Below are positions 1 through 4,994 of a stretch of DNA of 6,479 nt, piece after piece. The stretch is taken from contig JALHVH010000285.1 in the NCBI GenBank assembly GCA_022867105.1, positions 1-6,479 of the forward strand. The letters run 5' to 3'. The DNA comes from Candidatus Aminicenantota bacterium. Its GTDB lineage: Bacteria > Acidobacteriota > Aminicenantia > Aminicenantales > Saccharicenantaceae. Position 1 is the stretch's first letter. Each line of letters starts with the position of its first letter. Position numbers and translations under genes: made by a program. The notes below the pieces were generated by a model. That model was not told where the DNA came from and did no database searches. It was given only the letters and a program-made list of their open reading frames with translations.

Positions 1-992
1 ATCTCTTGCGCTTGGCTTATCTCCAAGAGTCTCTTTTCTTCAATCTGCCGCTTCTCGACGGCCGCGGCTTCCGTTTTGATGGCTTGTTGTCCCCGGGGGT
101 CGAAAACCCTGGCCGGAGCCAGTTCTTGCCGGGCCTGGTCCTTGTTCAAATAGATCTTTGGTTTTGCGGCTTCATTTTTCCGGATGGCCGGCCGGAAAAT
201 CTGGACCTCTTGGCCCACGACCCTCGTGCGTCCCGGCTGCTGGGCATCCTGCAGCCCGTATCTGGGGACGGCCCGCCCGGTGATTCGATGGACCTCATCA
301 ACCCCGATTCCTTCGTTGATGATCCTGTCGTTGCGGGTGTAGATGTTGTTGTGCATGGATGTATAGTTGACGATCGTCTGGTTGCGTTCAAACGGAAGGA
401 CATAAGGATTGAGATACCGGTCCTGAAAATGCGAGCCTTGGATGAAGACCCAGAAATTGAGGGGAATATCGATCGAAAGCGAATTGAAATTCATTCCGAA
501 ACTGAACTCGACGCCTGGCGGCAGAGGCGCCCAGCCCATGTATTGGTCGTTCGACCTCCAGGACACCCAGGCGGGGCCCCAGACCGTTCCGGGAACCCAA
601 AACCAGCCGATGTCGTTATCCCAACCCCAGCGGCCATAATGGAAGGGAATATCTCCCCATTCCTGGTCCGAGATCCAGGTCCATCCGTAATCGGTCCAGA
701 CCCAATGTCCGTCGCTATAGGGCTGCCAGCGGTAGCCCATATGTCGGGGGATCCAAACGTAGCCGTAGGGGTGGAGCTCGATCCAGTTTCCATAGGGGGA
801 CAGACGATCATAAAAGTAGGAAGTATCCACATTTCGACCATACACTTGAGGGCTGCTAAAGTACTGTTGAACACTGGGGTCAATGGCACTTCCTCCGATT
901 GGGGGATAGCCGACTTCAGGCGAAGAAAAATAACCAGCGCTGCTCGCCGTGATCATGAGAATCACGGGAATGATCCAGAGGCCTTTTTTCAT
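1..992 (-). CDS. Secreted DUF6600 (tryptophan-rich) protein, 3' end beyond window
   Basis: The reading frame is open from ATG at 992 to the window edge, giving 330 complete codons without a stop, so the C terminus is missing. A GGAG ribosome site (1000-1003) lies 7 nt before the ATG. Residues 1-20 form a signal peptide (Lys-Lys, then a hydrophobic stretch ending Ala-Ser-Ser-Ala-Gly). Residues about 58-160 match the DUF6600 pattern: FYDRLSPYGNW, a YGYVWIP segment, a GW.W.S..EWG segment, HYGRW, a GW.WVPG..WGPAWVSWR segment and GWAPLPPG, all rich in Trp, Tyr and Gly. Residues 205-270 contain an N-Y-T-N-R-I-rich segment and a V-x-x-x-T-G-R-x-V-P-R motif that I associate with the same family. The last visible residues (about 308-330) are charged and probably coiled-coil. 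Expected location is periplasm or outer surface; the molecular function is unknown. A consensus sigma-54 promoter directly upstream suggests control by an enhancer-binding activator such as the one at 2686-4104. Confidence 0.9.
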   Translation of the reverse strand, partial: MKKGLWIIPVILMITASSAGYFSSPEVGYPPIGGSAIDPSVQQYFSSPQVYGRNVDTSYFYDRLSPYGNWIELHPYGYVWIPRHMGYRWQPYSDGHWVWTDYGWTWISDQEWGDIPFHYGRWGWDNDIGWFWVPGTVWGPAWVSWRSNDQYMGWAPLPPGVEFSFGMNFNSLSIDIPLNFWVFIQGSHFQDRYLNPYVLPFERNQTIVNYTSMHNNIYTRNDRIINEGIGVDEVHRITGRAVPRYGLQDAQQPGRTRVVGQEVQIFRPAIRKNEAAKPKIYLNKDQARQELAPARVFDPRGQQAIKTEAAAVEKRQIEEKRLLEISQAQE

Positions 993-1020
993 ATTCGTTC
1001 TCCTTTTATTAAATAGGTTA

Positions 1021-1037
1021 TGCAAACTTTGTGCCAA
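1021..1037 (-). promoter_or_regulatory. Sigma-54 (-24/-12) promoter of the DUF6600 gene
   Basis: Read on the minus strand the site is TTGGCAC, five bases, then TTGCA. This matches the sigma-54 consensus TGGCAC-N5-TTGCA at every fixed position, and the GG and GC doublets are exactly 12 bp apart. Transcription would begin near 1010, leaving about 7 nt before the GGAG ribosome site at 1000-1003 and about 18 nt before the ATG at 992, so the geometry fits. The motif is seen directly; its use is inferred. Confidence 0.8.
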
Positions 1038-1118
1038 TTCATTTTCGTTATTTTCTCTCCGTTTTCATGAATGCGATTTGCTTTCAAAGCCCTGATAGCC
1101 ACGACACATGGGGTGAAA

Positions 1119-1142
1119 AGGATGATTTGATCCTGACGATCA
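1119..1142. promoter_or_regulatory. Overlapping inverted repeats, possible activator binding sites
   Basis: Two short inverted repeats overlap here: AGGAT-N6-ATCCT (1119-1134) and TGATC-N5-GATCA (1128-1142). They sit between the two divergent sigma-54-like promoters, about 14 bp upstream of the -24 element of the rightward one and about 80 bp upstream of the leftward one. Dyad sites in such a position are what an NtrC-type activator would bind. The repeats are visible; the role is a guess. Confidence 0.3.
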
Positions 1143-1155
1143 TTTCGGGACAGCC

Positions 1156-1171
1156 TGGCAGGCAATATGCT
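1156..1171 (+). promoter_or_regulatory. Sigma-54-like promoter facing right
   Basis: The site reads TGGCAGGCAATATGCT. The -24 half is TGGCA followed by G at the seventh position, and the -12 half is TGCT, with GG (1157-1158) and GC (1169-1170) spaced 12 bp as sigma-54 requires. It departs from TGGCACG-N4-TTGCW at two positions. Transcription would start near 1182 and leave a leader of about 215 nt before the gene at 1397. It is divergent to the DUF6600 promoter, with about 118 bp between them. Confidence 0.5.
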
Positions 1172-1201
1172 CTTCTATAGGAGATGTGCTGTTCTATAGG
1201 A
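1168..1201 (+). repeat. 15-bp direct repeat, two copies 19 bp apart
   Basis: TGCTCTTCTATAGGA (1168-1182) recurs as TGCTGTTCTATAGGA (1187-1201) with a single mismatch. The 10-bp core TTCTATAGGA is itself close to palindromic around CTATAG. The start-to-start distance of 19 bp is roughly two helical turns, so both copies face the same side of the DNA. The first copy begins in the -12 box of the rightward sigma-54-like promoter and runs through its expected start site, so a bound protein could block or modulate transcription there. Confidence 0.5.
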
Positions 1202-1295
1202 CTTTACTTAAAGAAAAGACAGCTCCATTCGCAGGACGGGCGGCCCTTGATCTAAAAGGGGTGATTCTCAACCTGTTGAAAATACGGAAAGAATT

Positions 1296-1311
1296 TGGCA
1301 TGAAAACCGCA
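1296..1311 (+). promoter_or_regulatory. Second sigma-54-like site upstream of the 1397 gene
   Basis: TGGCATGAAAACCGCA keeps TGGCA and G at position 7 of the -24 half and GCA of the -12 half, with the doublets (1297-1298 and 1309-1310) spaced 12 bp. The TT before GC is replaced by CC. Transcription would begin near 1322, 75 nt before the ATG at 1397. It is weaker than the other two candidates and could be a chance match. Confidence 0.3.
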
Positions 1312-1396
1312 TTAAGACGGGTGGCTTCTTCCGAGTCCATCGCGTCCTCCGATAACGGAAGGGCGCAGGACGGCGAGAGTCGGATCAAGTGTCAGA

Positions 1397-1921
1397 ATGA
1401 GAGTTCGGAGAAAAGTTGTCGTTGCCCTGATGGCGGGCTTTGTTGCCATCGGCTTGCTAATTTTTTGGAAAAGATATGCAATGGCCATATGGTATATGGG
1501 AGGAAACGAAAAAGCGCAAGAAATGGTCATCCTCTTAGTGCTGGAAAACGCGAGACCGATCATAGAGAGAGACTCAAAAATGACTCTTCCCGAAAAGATA
1601 CTCAGCACGATGGCAGGCAAGAGAAATGAAAAAGAGAGACAGACAGATGCTCTTAAAGATGTCAGAAAATTCAGCGAGTCGAGTTTTGAGAATCATCGGC
1701 TCAAATTTATAAATGTACATCACTTGGGTTCTATGAACGGTTTTAAGCTCCATGGATTTGACTTTGCGCTGGGCTGGAACCGAGGAAATACGAACGAGGT
1801 TGTAGCTGAATTCAATGTCAATTTCTTAAAAAGAGAAATAGACAAGATGCAAATTAATCCATATTGCAGTTTTTTCACCGAGCTGAGACTTTATGTCGAG
1901 AAAAAAGCTAAAGAGAATTGA
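1397..1921 (+). CDS. Unrecognised membrane-anchored protein (174 aa)
   Basis: This is the only convincing plus-strand gene. I do not recognise its family. Residues 1-5 are basic (MRVRR) and residues about 6-24 are hydrophobic (VVVALMAGFVAIGLLIFW) followed by Lys-Arg. This fits a single N-terminal membrane anchor with the rest outside the cytoplasm; a signal peptide is less likely because no clear cleavage site follows. Residues about 30-95 look helical and charged. The C-terminal half alternates hydrophobic and polar residues (for example the segment around HGFDFALGWNRG), suggesting beta structure. ATG 1397 is the first usable start after an in-frame stop at 1313-1315, but the ribosome site is poor, with only GGA at 1382-1384. 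By eye the gene is richer in A and T than its neighbours. The long open frame and clean anchor support a real gene. Confidence 0.6.
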   Translation: MRVRRKVVVALMAGFVAIGLLIFWKRYAMAIWYMGGNEKAQEMVILLVLENARPIIERDSKMTLPEKILSTMAGKRNEKERQTDALKDVRKFSESSFENHRLKFINVHHLGSMNGFKLHGFDFALGWNRGNTNEVVAEFNVNFLKREIDKMQINPYCSFFTELRLYVEKKAKEN

Positions 1922-1938
1922 TTCCAGGAGCACGTTTC

Positions 1939-1995
1939 ATGACAGGCGATATCGAGAGGGACGGGAAATTTATCGTTATTAGGGAAATTTCATAG
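1939..1995 (+). CDS. Possible 18-codon peptide or gene-start remnant
   Basis: An AGGAG (1926-1930) sits 8 nt before ATG 1939, and the frame runs 18 codons (MTGDIERDGKFIVIREIS) to TAG. The E-R-D-G-K-F-I-V-I pattern is typical of the first beta strands of small proteins such as HicB-like antitoxins, but it is far too short to assign. It may be a free peptide, the 5' stub of a gene interrupted by the TAG, or chance. It begins 17 nt after the stop of the 1397-1921 gene, so it could be translated from the same message. Confidence 0.2.
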   Translation: MTGDIERDGKFIVIREIS

Positions 1996-2044
1996 TCGTC
2001 TGGAACGATGATCCAGCCTGCCGGCTTCCCGCGTGGCCATTGGG

Positions 2045-2061
2045 CCTGGTTTTACCCCAGG
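2045..2061. terminator. Short hairpin between convergent genes
   Basis: CCTGG and CCAGG form a five-pair stem around a seven-base loop between the convergent ends of the genes at 1921 and 2086. There is no clear U-tract on either strand, only TTT after the stem on the plus strand, so termination is weakly supported. Nothing else notable is visible between 1996 and 2085. Confidence 0.25.
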
Positions 2062-2085
2062 TTTGGCGAATGACGGAAAGCGTGA

Positions 2086-2457
2086 TCAGTGAGAAGTCCG
2101 AACCATTTTGTTAAGGACTTTGCCGAGATCTATGAAATTATCTTTTTTTCGGCTCAAGAATCGGGGCAACAAGAAATGGGCGAGTTTGATCGTGCTCTTC
2201 TTTCGATCCGGGATAACAAGGACGACATAAATCTCCGTGAGCAGGCTGCGGAGCAGCTGCATCTGCTGAAGCTCCTCTCGGTTCGAAGCTGAGAGAACAG
2301 CAATAGAATCCGGTTCTATTGGCATCCGGAGTCTCTCCCTGAAGTCATCCAGCCTTTTGAAGAGTTCTATTTCACTTTTTGGGATCACCTTATGAACTGC
2401 TGCCTCAAGTCTCTTTCTATTTTGATCATCCTCCCTTGAATAAAAAAGCAGCTGCAT
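2086..2457 (-). CDS. Degenerate receiver-like protein (123 aa)
   Basis: Length and strand/helix rhythm fit a single response-regulator receiver fold: a first beta strand MQLLFYS with acidic residues Glu9-Asp10-Asp11, a hydrophobic strand SIAVL at 51-55, a later strand IYVVLVIPD at about 76-84, and a final strand LAHFLLPRFL at 92-101. The position after the third strand, normally the phosphorylated Asp, is Ser56. The usual Thr/Ser switch is Pro83, and the Lys-Pro pair is Arg99-Phe100. It therefore looks unable to be phosphorylated and probably acts as a protein-binding module. I associate very similar small proteins with delta-proteobacterial genomes. There is no output domain. The ATG at 2457 is preceded by AAAGGG about 9 nt upstream. 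It lies downstream of the sigma-54 activator on the same strand, 228 bp away, and may be its partner. Confidence 0.7.
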   Translation of the reverse strand: MQLLFYSREDDQNRKRLEAAVHKVIPKSEIELFKRLDDFRERLRMPIEPDSIAVLSASNREELQQMQLLRSLLTEIYVVLVIPDRKKSTIKLAHFLLPRFLSRKKDNFIDLGKVLNKMVRTSH

Positions 2458-2516
2458 TGGGTTTTTCCCTTTAAAAACGAATCTACGCCATTTCTCTTTA
2501 TGCCTACTGAATCATA

Positions 2517-2532
2517 ATCAAGAAACATGCCA
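2517..2532 (-). promoter_or_regulatory. Sigma-54-like site upstream of the receiver-like gene
   Basis: On the minus strand the site reads TGGCATGTTTCTTGAT. The -24 half (TGGCA, G at position 7) and the TTG of the -12 half fit the consensus, but the important C of the -12 GC is A. Transcription would start near 2506, about 50 nt before the ATG at 2457. The intergenic stretch 2458-2685 otherwise shows only AT-rich DNA and no convincing gene. Confidence 0.3.
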
Positions 2533-2685
2533 AATTCATAAAACCAGACGATTCGTTTTTTATGGGGGTGAGGAAATGGGCTTAGCCGCTTTCCCCCGGA
2601 GTCGGCAGGCTTTTGTTCTCTTAAACAGCACTTATTCCAATAAATAGGCACTCAATCGATGTTTTTTTAAAGGCCATGACCGGCA

Positions 2686-4104
2686 TCATGTCGGCCGACG
2701 TCCATCAGCCGGTCGGTATTTTCTGAGAAGAGTATAGAATCGTGAGCGAGACAAGCCGGAAATCCGGCAAGCTTTGTTGTTATCTCCGCCCACAAAAGAG
2801 ATCAGGTCCTTCAGGTACCGTTGCTCGGCTTCAGAAACCGCTGCTTTCCGGATCTCTTTCAATTTGGGCGGCACTTTGGGAACGCTCGAGCGTATCTCCG
2901 GCTTACCCGGACTTGCCGGCTTCTTCGGGAAAGAGTTCCGTGCCACCTGAATACGAATATACGTCGGAAGGTGTTTCGGGAACATGATGGGTTCATCTTT
3001 TGCCGAAAGCAAAGCTTTCTCCAGAGCCTGGATCAGTTCTCGCACATTGCCGGGCCAATTATATTCGGTCACGATATCCCAGAAATCAGGAGAGGCTCCT
3101 TTGGATTCTATCCCAAACCGCTCGCACAAAGCGTTCATATAATACTCCGTCAATTCCTGGACATCTTCAAGAATCTCTCTCAGGGGGGGGGATTCAATCA
3201 CAAGAGTCCGGAGCCGAAAGAGGAGATCTTCCCGGAATCGGCCATGCAGGACCCCTTCCTCCAGATTTCGGTTTGTCGCCGTCACAAGCCTGAAATCACT
3301 CTCGATTTCTTGGCGTCCTCCGACAGGACGGAAGCGGTGCTCTTGAATGACCCGGAGGAATCGTTTTTGAATCAAAAACGGCAGCTCTCCGATCTCATCT
3401 AAAAAAAGAGTTCCTCCGTCGGCTTGCTTGATCAACCCTTCCTCGCTTCGATCGGCTCCGGTGAAAGCTCCCCGCGCGTGCCCAAAAAGAACGCTTTCAA
3501 CAAGCGTCTCGGGAAGCGCCGTGCAATCAACGACCACAAAATTTCTTTTGGCCCGAGAGCTGTTATAATGGATAGCTTTTGCAAAAAGCTCTTTCCCGGT
3601 TCCGGATTCTCCGGTGATGAGAACATTAACGTTGCTGCCGGCGGCCTGGGCCAGAAGTTCCAGACAGGAATTGAGCTTTTTTGAGCTTCCGACAATGGCC
3701 TCCCTTTTAAAAACCATGGTTGGCTTCCCCGACATCCGTCCTGCGCGATATTCAAGAGCACAGATGACGGGAAGCTTTATGGCTTCGATGGAAGCCGGCT
3801 TTTCCAAATAATCCCAGGCGCCGCTTTTAATGGCGAGTTCGGCCTCATCGGGATCGCCCAGCTCAGTGATCACGATGATTTCCGGGGAAGATCGGGCGGC
3901 TTTGATCTTCGGTATGATCTCCAAGCCGCTTCCATCGGGCATCTGGACGTTCAGAAAAACGATGTCGAAGGACTCGGATTGGACTTTCCTAAGCCCCTCC
4001 CGGAGTAGGTGCGTCGAGACGGAGTGATGCCCTAATCGGGTGACGACATTCGCGATCCAGTCGCAAATGAGCTTATCATCATCGATGATCAGAACAGTTG
4101 CCAT
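2686..4104 (-). CDS. NtrC-family sigma-54-dependent activator with unphosphorylatable receiver
   Basis: This 472-aa cytoplasmic activator of sigma-54 RNA polymerase has three domains. The receiver (residues 1-120) has acidic Asp8-Asp9, switch Thr80 and Lys102, but Asn52 (codon AAC at 3949-3951) stands where the phospho-accepting Asp belongs. In the AAA+ domain (about 135-365), Walker A is GESGTGKE (165-172), the sigma-54-contacting GAFTGA loop is at 212-217, Walker B is TLFLDE (232-237), and an arginine-finger region FREDLLFRL and the NWPGNVREL motif follow; all are intact. A Pro/Lys-rich linker spans about 382-422. A Fis-type helix-turn-helix ends the protein (about 425-463, with N-N-K-A-C-R-I-S-G-L-S-R-S-R-F-Y). 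GGTGG (4112-4116) precedes ATG 4104. No sensor kinase lies in the window. A consensus-like sigma-70 promoter drives it, so activity may be set by expression or by a partner protein rather than by phosphorylation. A nine-base G/C run (3183-3191) lies inside the AAA+ coding region. Confidence 0.95.
   Translation of the reverse strand: MATVLIIDDDKLICDWIANVVTRLGHHSVSTHLLREGLRKVQSESFDIVFLNVQMPDGSGLEIIPKIKAARSSPEIIVITELGDPDEAELAIKSGAWDYLEKPASIEAIKLPVICALEYRAGRMSGKPTMVFKREAIVGSSKKLNSCLELLAQAAGSNVNVLITGESGTGKELFAKAIHYNSSRAKRNFVVVDCTALPETLVESVLFGHARGAFTGADRSEEGLIKQADGGTLFLDEIGELPFLIQKRFLRVIQEHRFRPVGGRQEIESDFRLVTATNRNLEEGVLHGRFREDLLFRLRTLVIESPPLREILEDVQELTEYYMNALCERFGIESKGASPDFWDIVTEYNWPGNVRELIQALEKALLSAKDEPIMFPKHLPTYIRIQVARNSFPKKPASPGKPEIRSSVPKVPPKLKEIRKAAVSEAEQRYLKDLISFVGGDNNKACRISGLSRSRFYTLLRKYRPADGRRPT
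3183..3191. repeat. Nine-base homopolymer G tract (C on coding strand)
   Basis: Nine G on the plus strand encode Ser-Pro-Pro of the conserved S-P-P-L-R segment in the AAA+ domain of the activator (around residues 304-308). A gain or loss of one base would frameshift the protein and remove the C-terminal part of the AAA+ domain and the DNA-binding domain. Runs of this length are known phase-variation substrates in other bacteria and are also frequent sites of sequencing error. Confidence 0.9.
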
Positions 4105-4134
4105 CGAATTTCCACCGGTCCTGGTTCTTAGGGG

Positions 4135-4163
4135 ATTATAAAAAAAGTAATAAAATCAGTCAA
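4135..4163 (-). promoter_or_regulatory. Sigma-70 promoter of the activator gene
   Basis: On the minus strand TTGACT (4158-4163) is followed by exactly 17 bp and then TATAAT (4135-4140). This is a perfect -10 box and a -35 box one base off consensus at optimal spacing. Transcription would start near 4128, about 24 nt before the ATG at 4104. The spacer is very AT-rich. This indicates housekeeping, fairly strong expression of the activator itself. Confidence 0.75.
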
Positions 4164-4285
4164 GCCGGGCTGGCGCGCGGGCGGGAATCATCCTCCCTGT
4201 AATCCACGGAGATCCTGGCGCCCGGCTTGGGCTTCAACTTTTCATAAAACTCCGACCCGGGCAGGGGCGTCAGGATGAAGTAACT
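4160..4285 (-). pseudogene. Possible C-terminal remnant of a decayed gene (41 codons)
   Basis: Immediately after the stop of the GlsB-type gene, a different frame reads 41 codons to TGA at 4160-4162 and looks protein-like: S-Y-F-I-L-T-P-L-P-G-S-E-F-Y-E-K-L-K, then P-G-A-R-I-S-V-D-Y-R-E-D-D. Third positions are rich in G and C, as in real genes. There is no start codon: the frame is closed upstream by a stop inside the GlsB-type gene. The first half recalls the T-P-L-P-G-T/S segment of some B12-binding radical SAM proteins, and the second half resembles the end of small beta-barrel periplasmic proteins. Neither is secure. It could be the tail of a gene deleted next to its present neighbour, or chance in GC-rich DNA. 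Confidence 0.3.
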
Positions 4286-4529
4286 ATCTCCTCCTAATCA
4301 ATCGGTAAACGATGAGGAGGAGGATGGCTCCAAGAATCGCTCCGATGAACCCGGCAGGCTGGCCCTCTCTATACCAGCCGAGGTGTTGTCCGATGTAGGT
4401 CGCTACAAAGGACCCGGCAATACCGAGAAGAATCGTAATGATAAATCCCCCCGGATCTCTTCCCGGCAAGAGCAACTTTGCGATAACCCCGATTACAAAA
4501 CCGACTACAATCGTCCACAAAATATGCAT
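4284..4529 (-). CDS. GlsB/YeaQ/YmgE family membrane protein
   Basis: The 81-aa product has the usual length and pattern of the GlsB/YeaQ/YmgE (transglycosylase-associated, PF04226) family. There are three membrane helices at about 3-20, 28-47 and 58-76. The conserved loop G-V-I-A-K-L-L-L-P-G-R-D-P-G-G (about 14-28) and the Gly-rich second helix (ILLGIAGS...IGQHLG) are present, and a basic tail R-L-I-R-R-R ends the protein. Members are inner-membrane proteins linked to general or acid stress; the biochemical role is unknown. GGAGG (4534-4538) precedes the ATG. It is 64 bp downstream of the 71-aa membrane protein gene on the same strand, so co-transcription is likely. Confidence 0.92.
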   Translation of the reverse strand: MHILWTIVVGFVIGVIAKLLLPGRDPGGFIITILLGIAGSFVATYIGQHLGWYREGQPAGFIGAILGAILLLIVYRLIRRR

Positions 4530-4593
4530 GCGACCTCCGTTAAATGATTCTCAACGCCAAAAAATTAGCGAACGGATAACCACAACGAAGATC

Positions 4594-4809
4594 CTATGAT
4601 GTCTTTCTGCGGTCCAAGACGATCATCACGATCCCCGCCACCAATGCAACTCCGCCCACGATCGGAGGCAGCGGGATGGTCCTCTTCTCTGTAGCCGTGA
4701 CCTTGAGGGGTCCGATATCAATCAGCTTCTCATGAGTTGTATAGCGTATGCCTTGATAGGCCAGAGCCAAGACCCCTAGAACGATGAAAATAATACCCAC
4801 AAGCTTCAT
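4594..4809 (-). CDS. Small two-helix membrane protein (71 aa), DUF3185-like
   Basis: I chose ATG 4809 because GAGGAGGC (4818-4825) lies just upstream; an in-frame ATG at 4848 would add 13 polar residues and lacks a ribosome site. Helix 1 (about 3-20, GIIFIVLGVLALAYQGI) and helix 2 (about 48-65, IVGGVALVAGIVMIVL) flank a 25-residue polar segment holding D-I-G-P-L-K-V-T-A and T-I-P-L-P-P. A basic tail (DRRKTS) ends it. This helix-loop-helix design with a G-P-L-x-V-x-A loop is common in small proteins annotated as DUF3185-like in environmental proteobacteria. The function is unknown. Its position beside a GlsB-type gene suggests a shared stress role. Confidence 0.85.
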   Translation of the reverse strand: MKLVGIIFIVLGVLALAYQGIRYTTHEKLIDIGPLKVTATEKRTIPLPPIVGGVALVAGIVMIVLDRRKTS

Positions 4810-4897
4810 GGAATTATGCCTCCTCTGATTTTCCATGGCCCATAACACCGATTTTCACCACGAATAATTTGAAAAGCGCCTCAAGCAGCGTAAGAAT

Positions 4898-4924
4898 GGG
4901 CGTCCTCACCGTGAGAGGACGCCC
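4898..4924 (-). terminator. Strong hairpin terminating the C39 peptidase operon
   Basis: A perfect 10-bp stem (GGGCGTCCTC with GAGGACGCCC) encloses a seven-base loop. It lies 70 nt downstream of the last stop codon (4995) of the leftward operon. On the minus strand it is followed by ATTCTTAC, a modest T-rich tail, so termination may be imperfect. It separates that operon from the small membrane genes beginning at 4809. No gene is seen between 4810 and 4994. Confidence 0.65.
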
Positions 4925-4994
4925 CTTTCAGATCAGTCGAGAGGATGACTTCCCGTCAGCTCTTCCGCAAGAAGGGTGCCCGGACACGCTCAAG

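Noticed and set aside
6..1016. Long plus-strand open frame (336 codons) opposite the DUF6600 gene
   Set aside because: Its translation is low-complexity Pro/Gly/Asp-rich and matches no family, while the opposite strand has a signal peptide, a ribosome site and a recognisable domain.
1365..1378. Shared GCAGGACGGCGAGA at 1365-1378 (+) and near the right edge (about 6445-6460, -)
   Set aside because: The match is short, in unrelated contexts, with no extended similarity or flanking repeats; it is likely chance.
1186..1629. Plus-strand frame beginning with GTG in the second direct-repeat copy
   Set aside because: GGAG lies only 2 nt before the GTG, the product is not protein-like, and its second half overlaps the better 1397-1921 gene in another frame.
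2385..2651. 88-codon minus-strand frame upstream of the receiver-like gene
   Set aside because: It has no ribosome site, a composition unlike a protein, overlaps the receiver-like gene in another frame, and covers the promoter-like element.
2659..2705. Imperfect stem (GGCC, ATGA with TCAT, GGCC) around the stop of the activator gene
   Set aside because: It has a three-base bulge and is followed on the minus strand by TTT then A residues, so there is no terminator U-tract.
2821..3402. 193-codon plus-strand frame opposite the sigma-54 activator
   Set aside because: It is antisense to the AAA+ and HTH coding region, and its translation has no recognisable features.
4567..4582. Possible sigma-54 site upstream of the GlsB-type gene (TGGTTATCCGTTCGCT on the minus strand)
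   Set aside because: Only the GG and GC doublets and one T fit; a match this loose is expected by chance.
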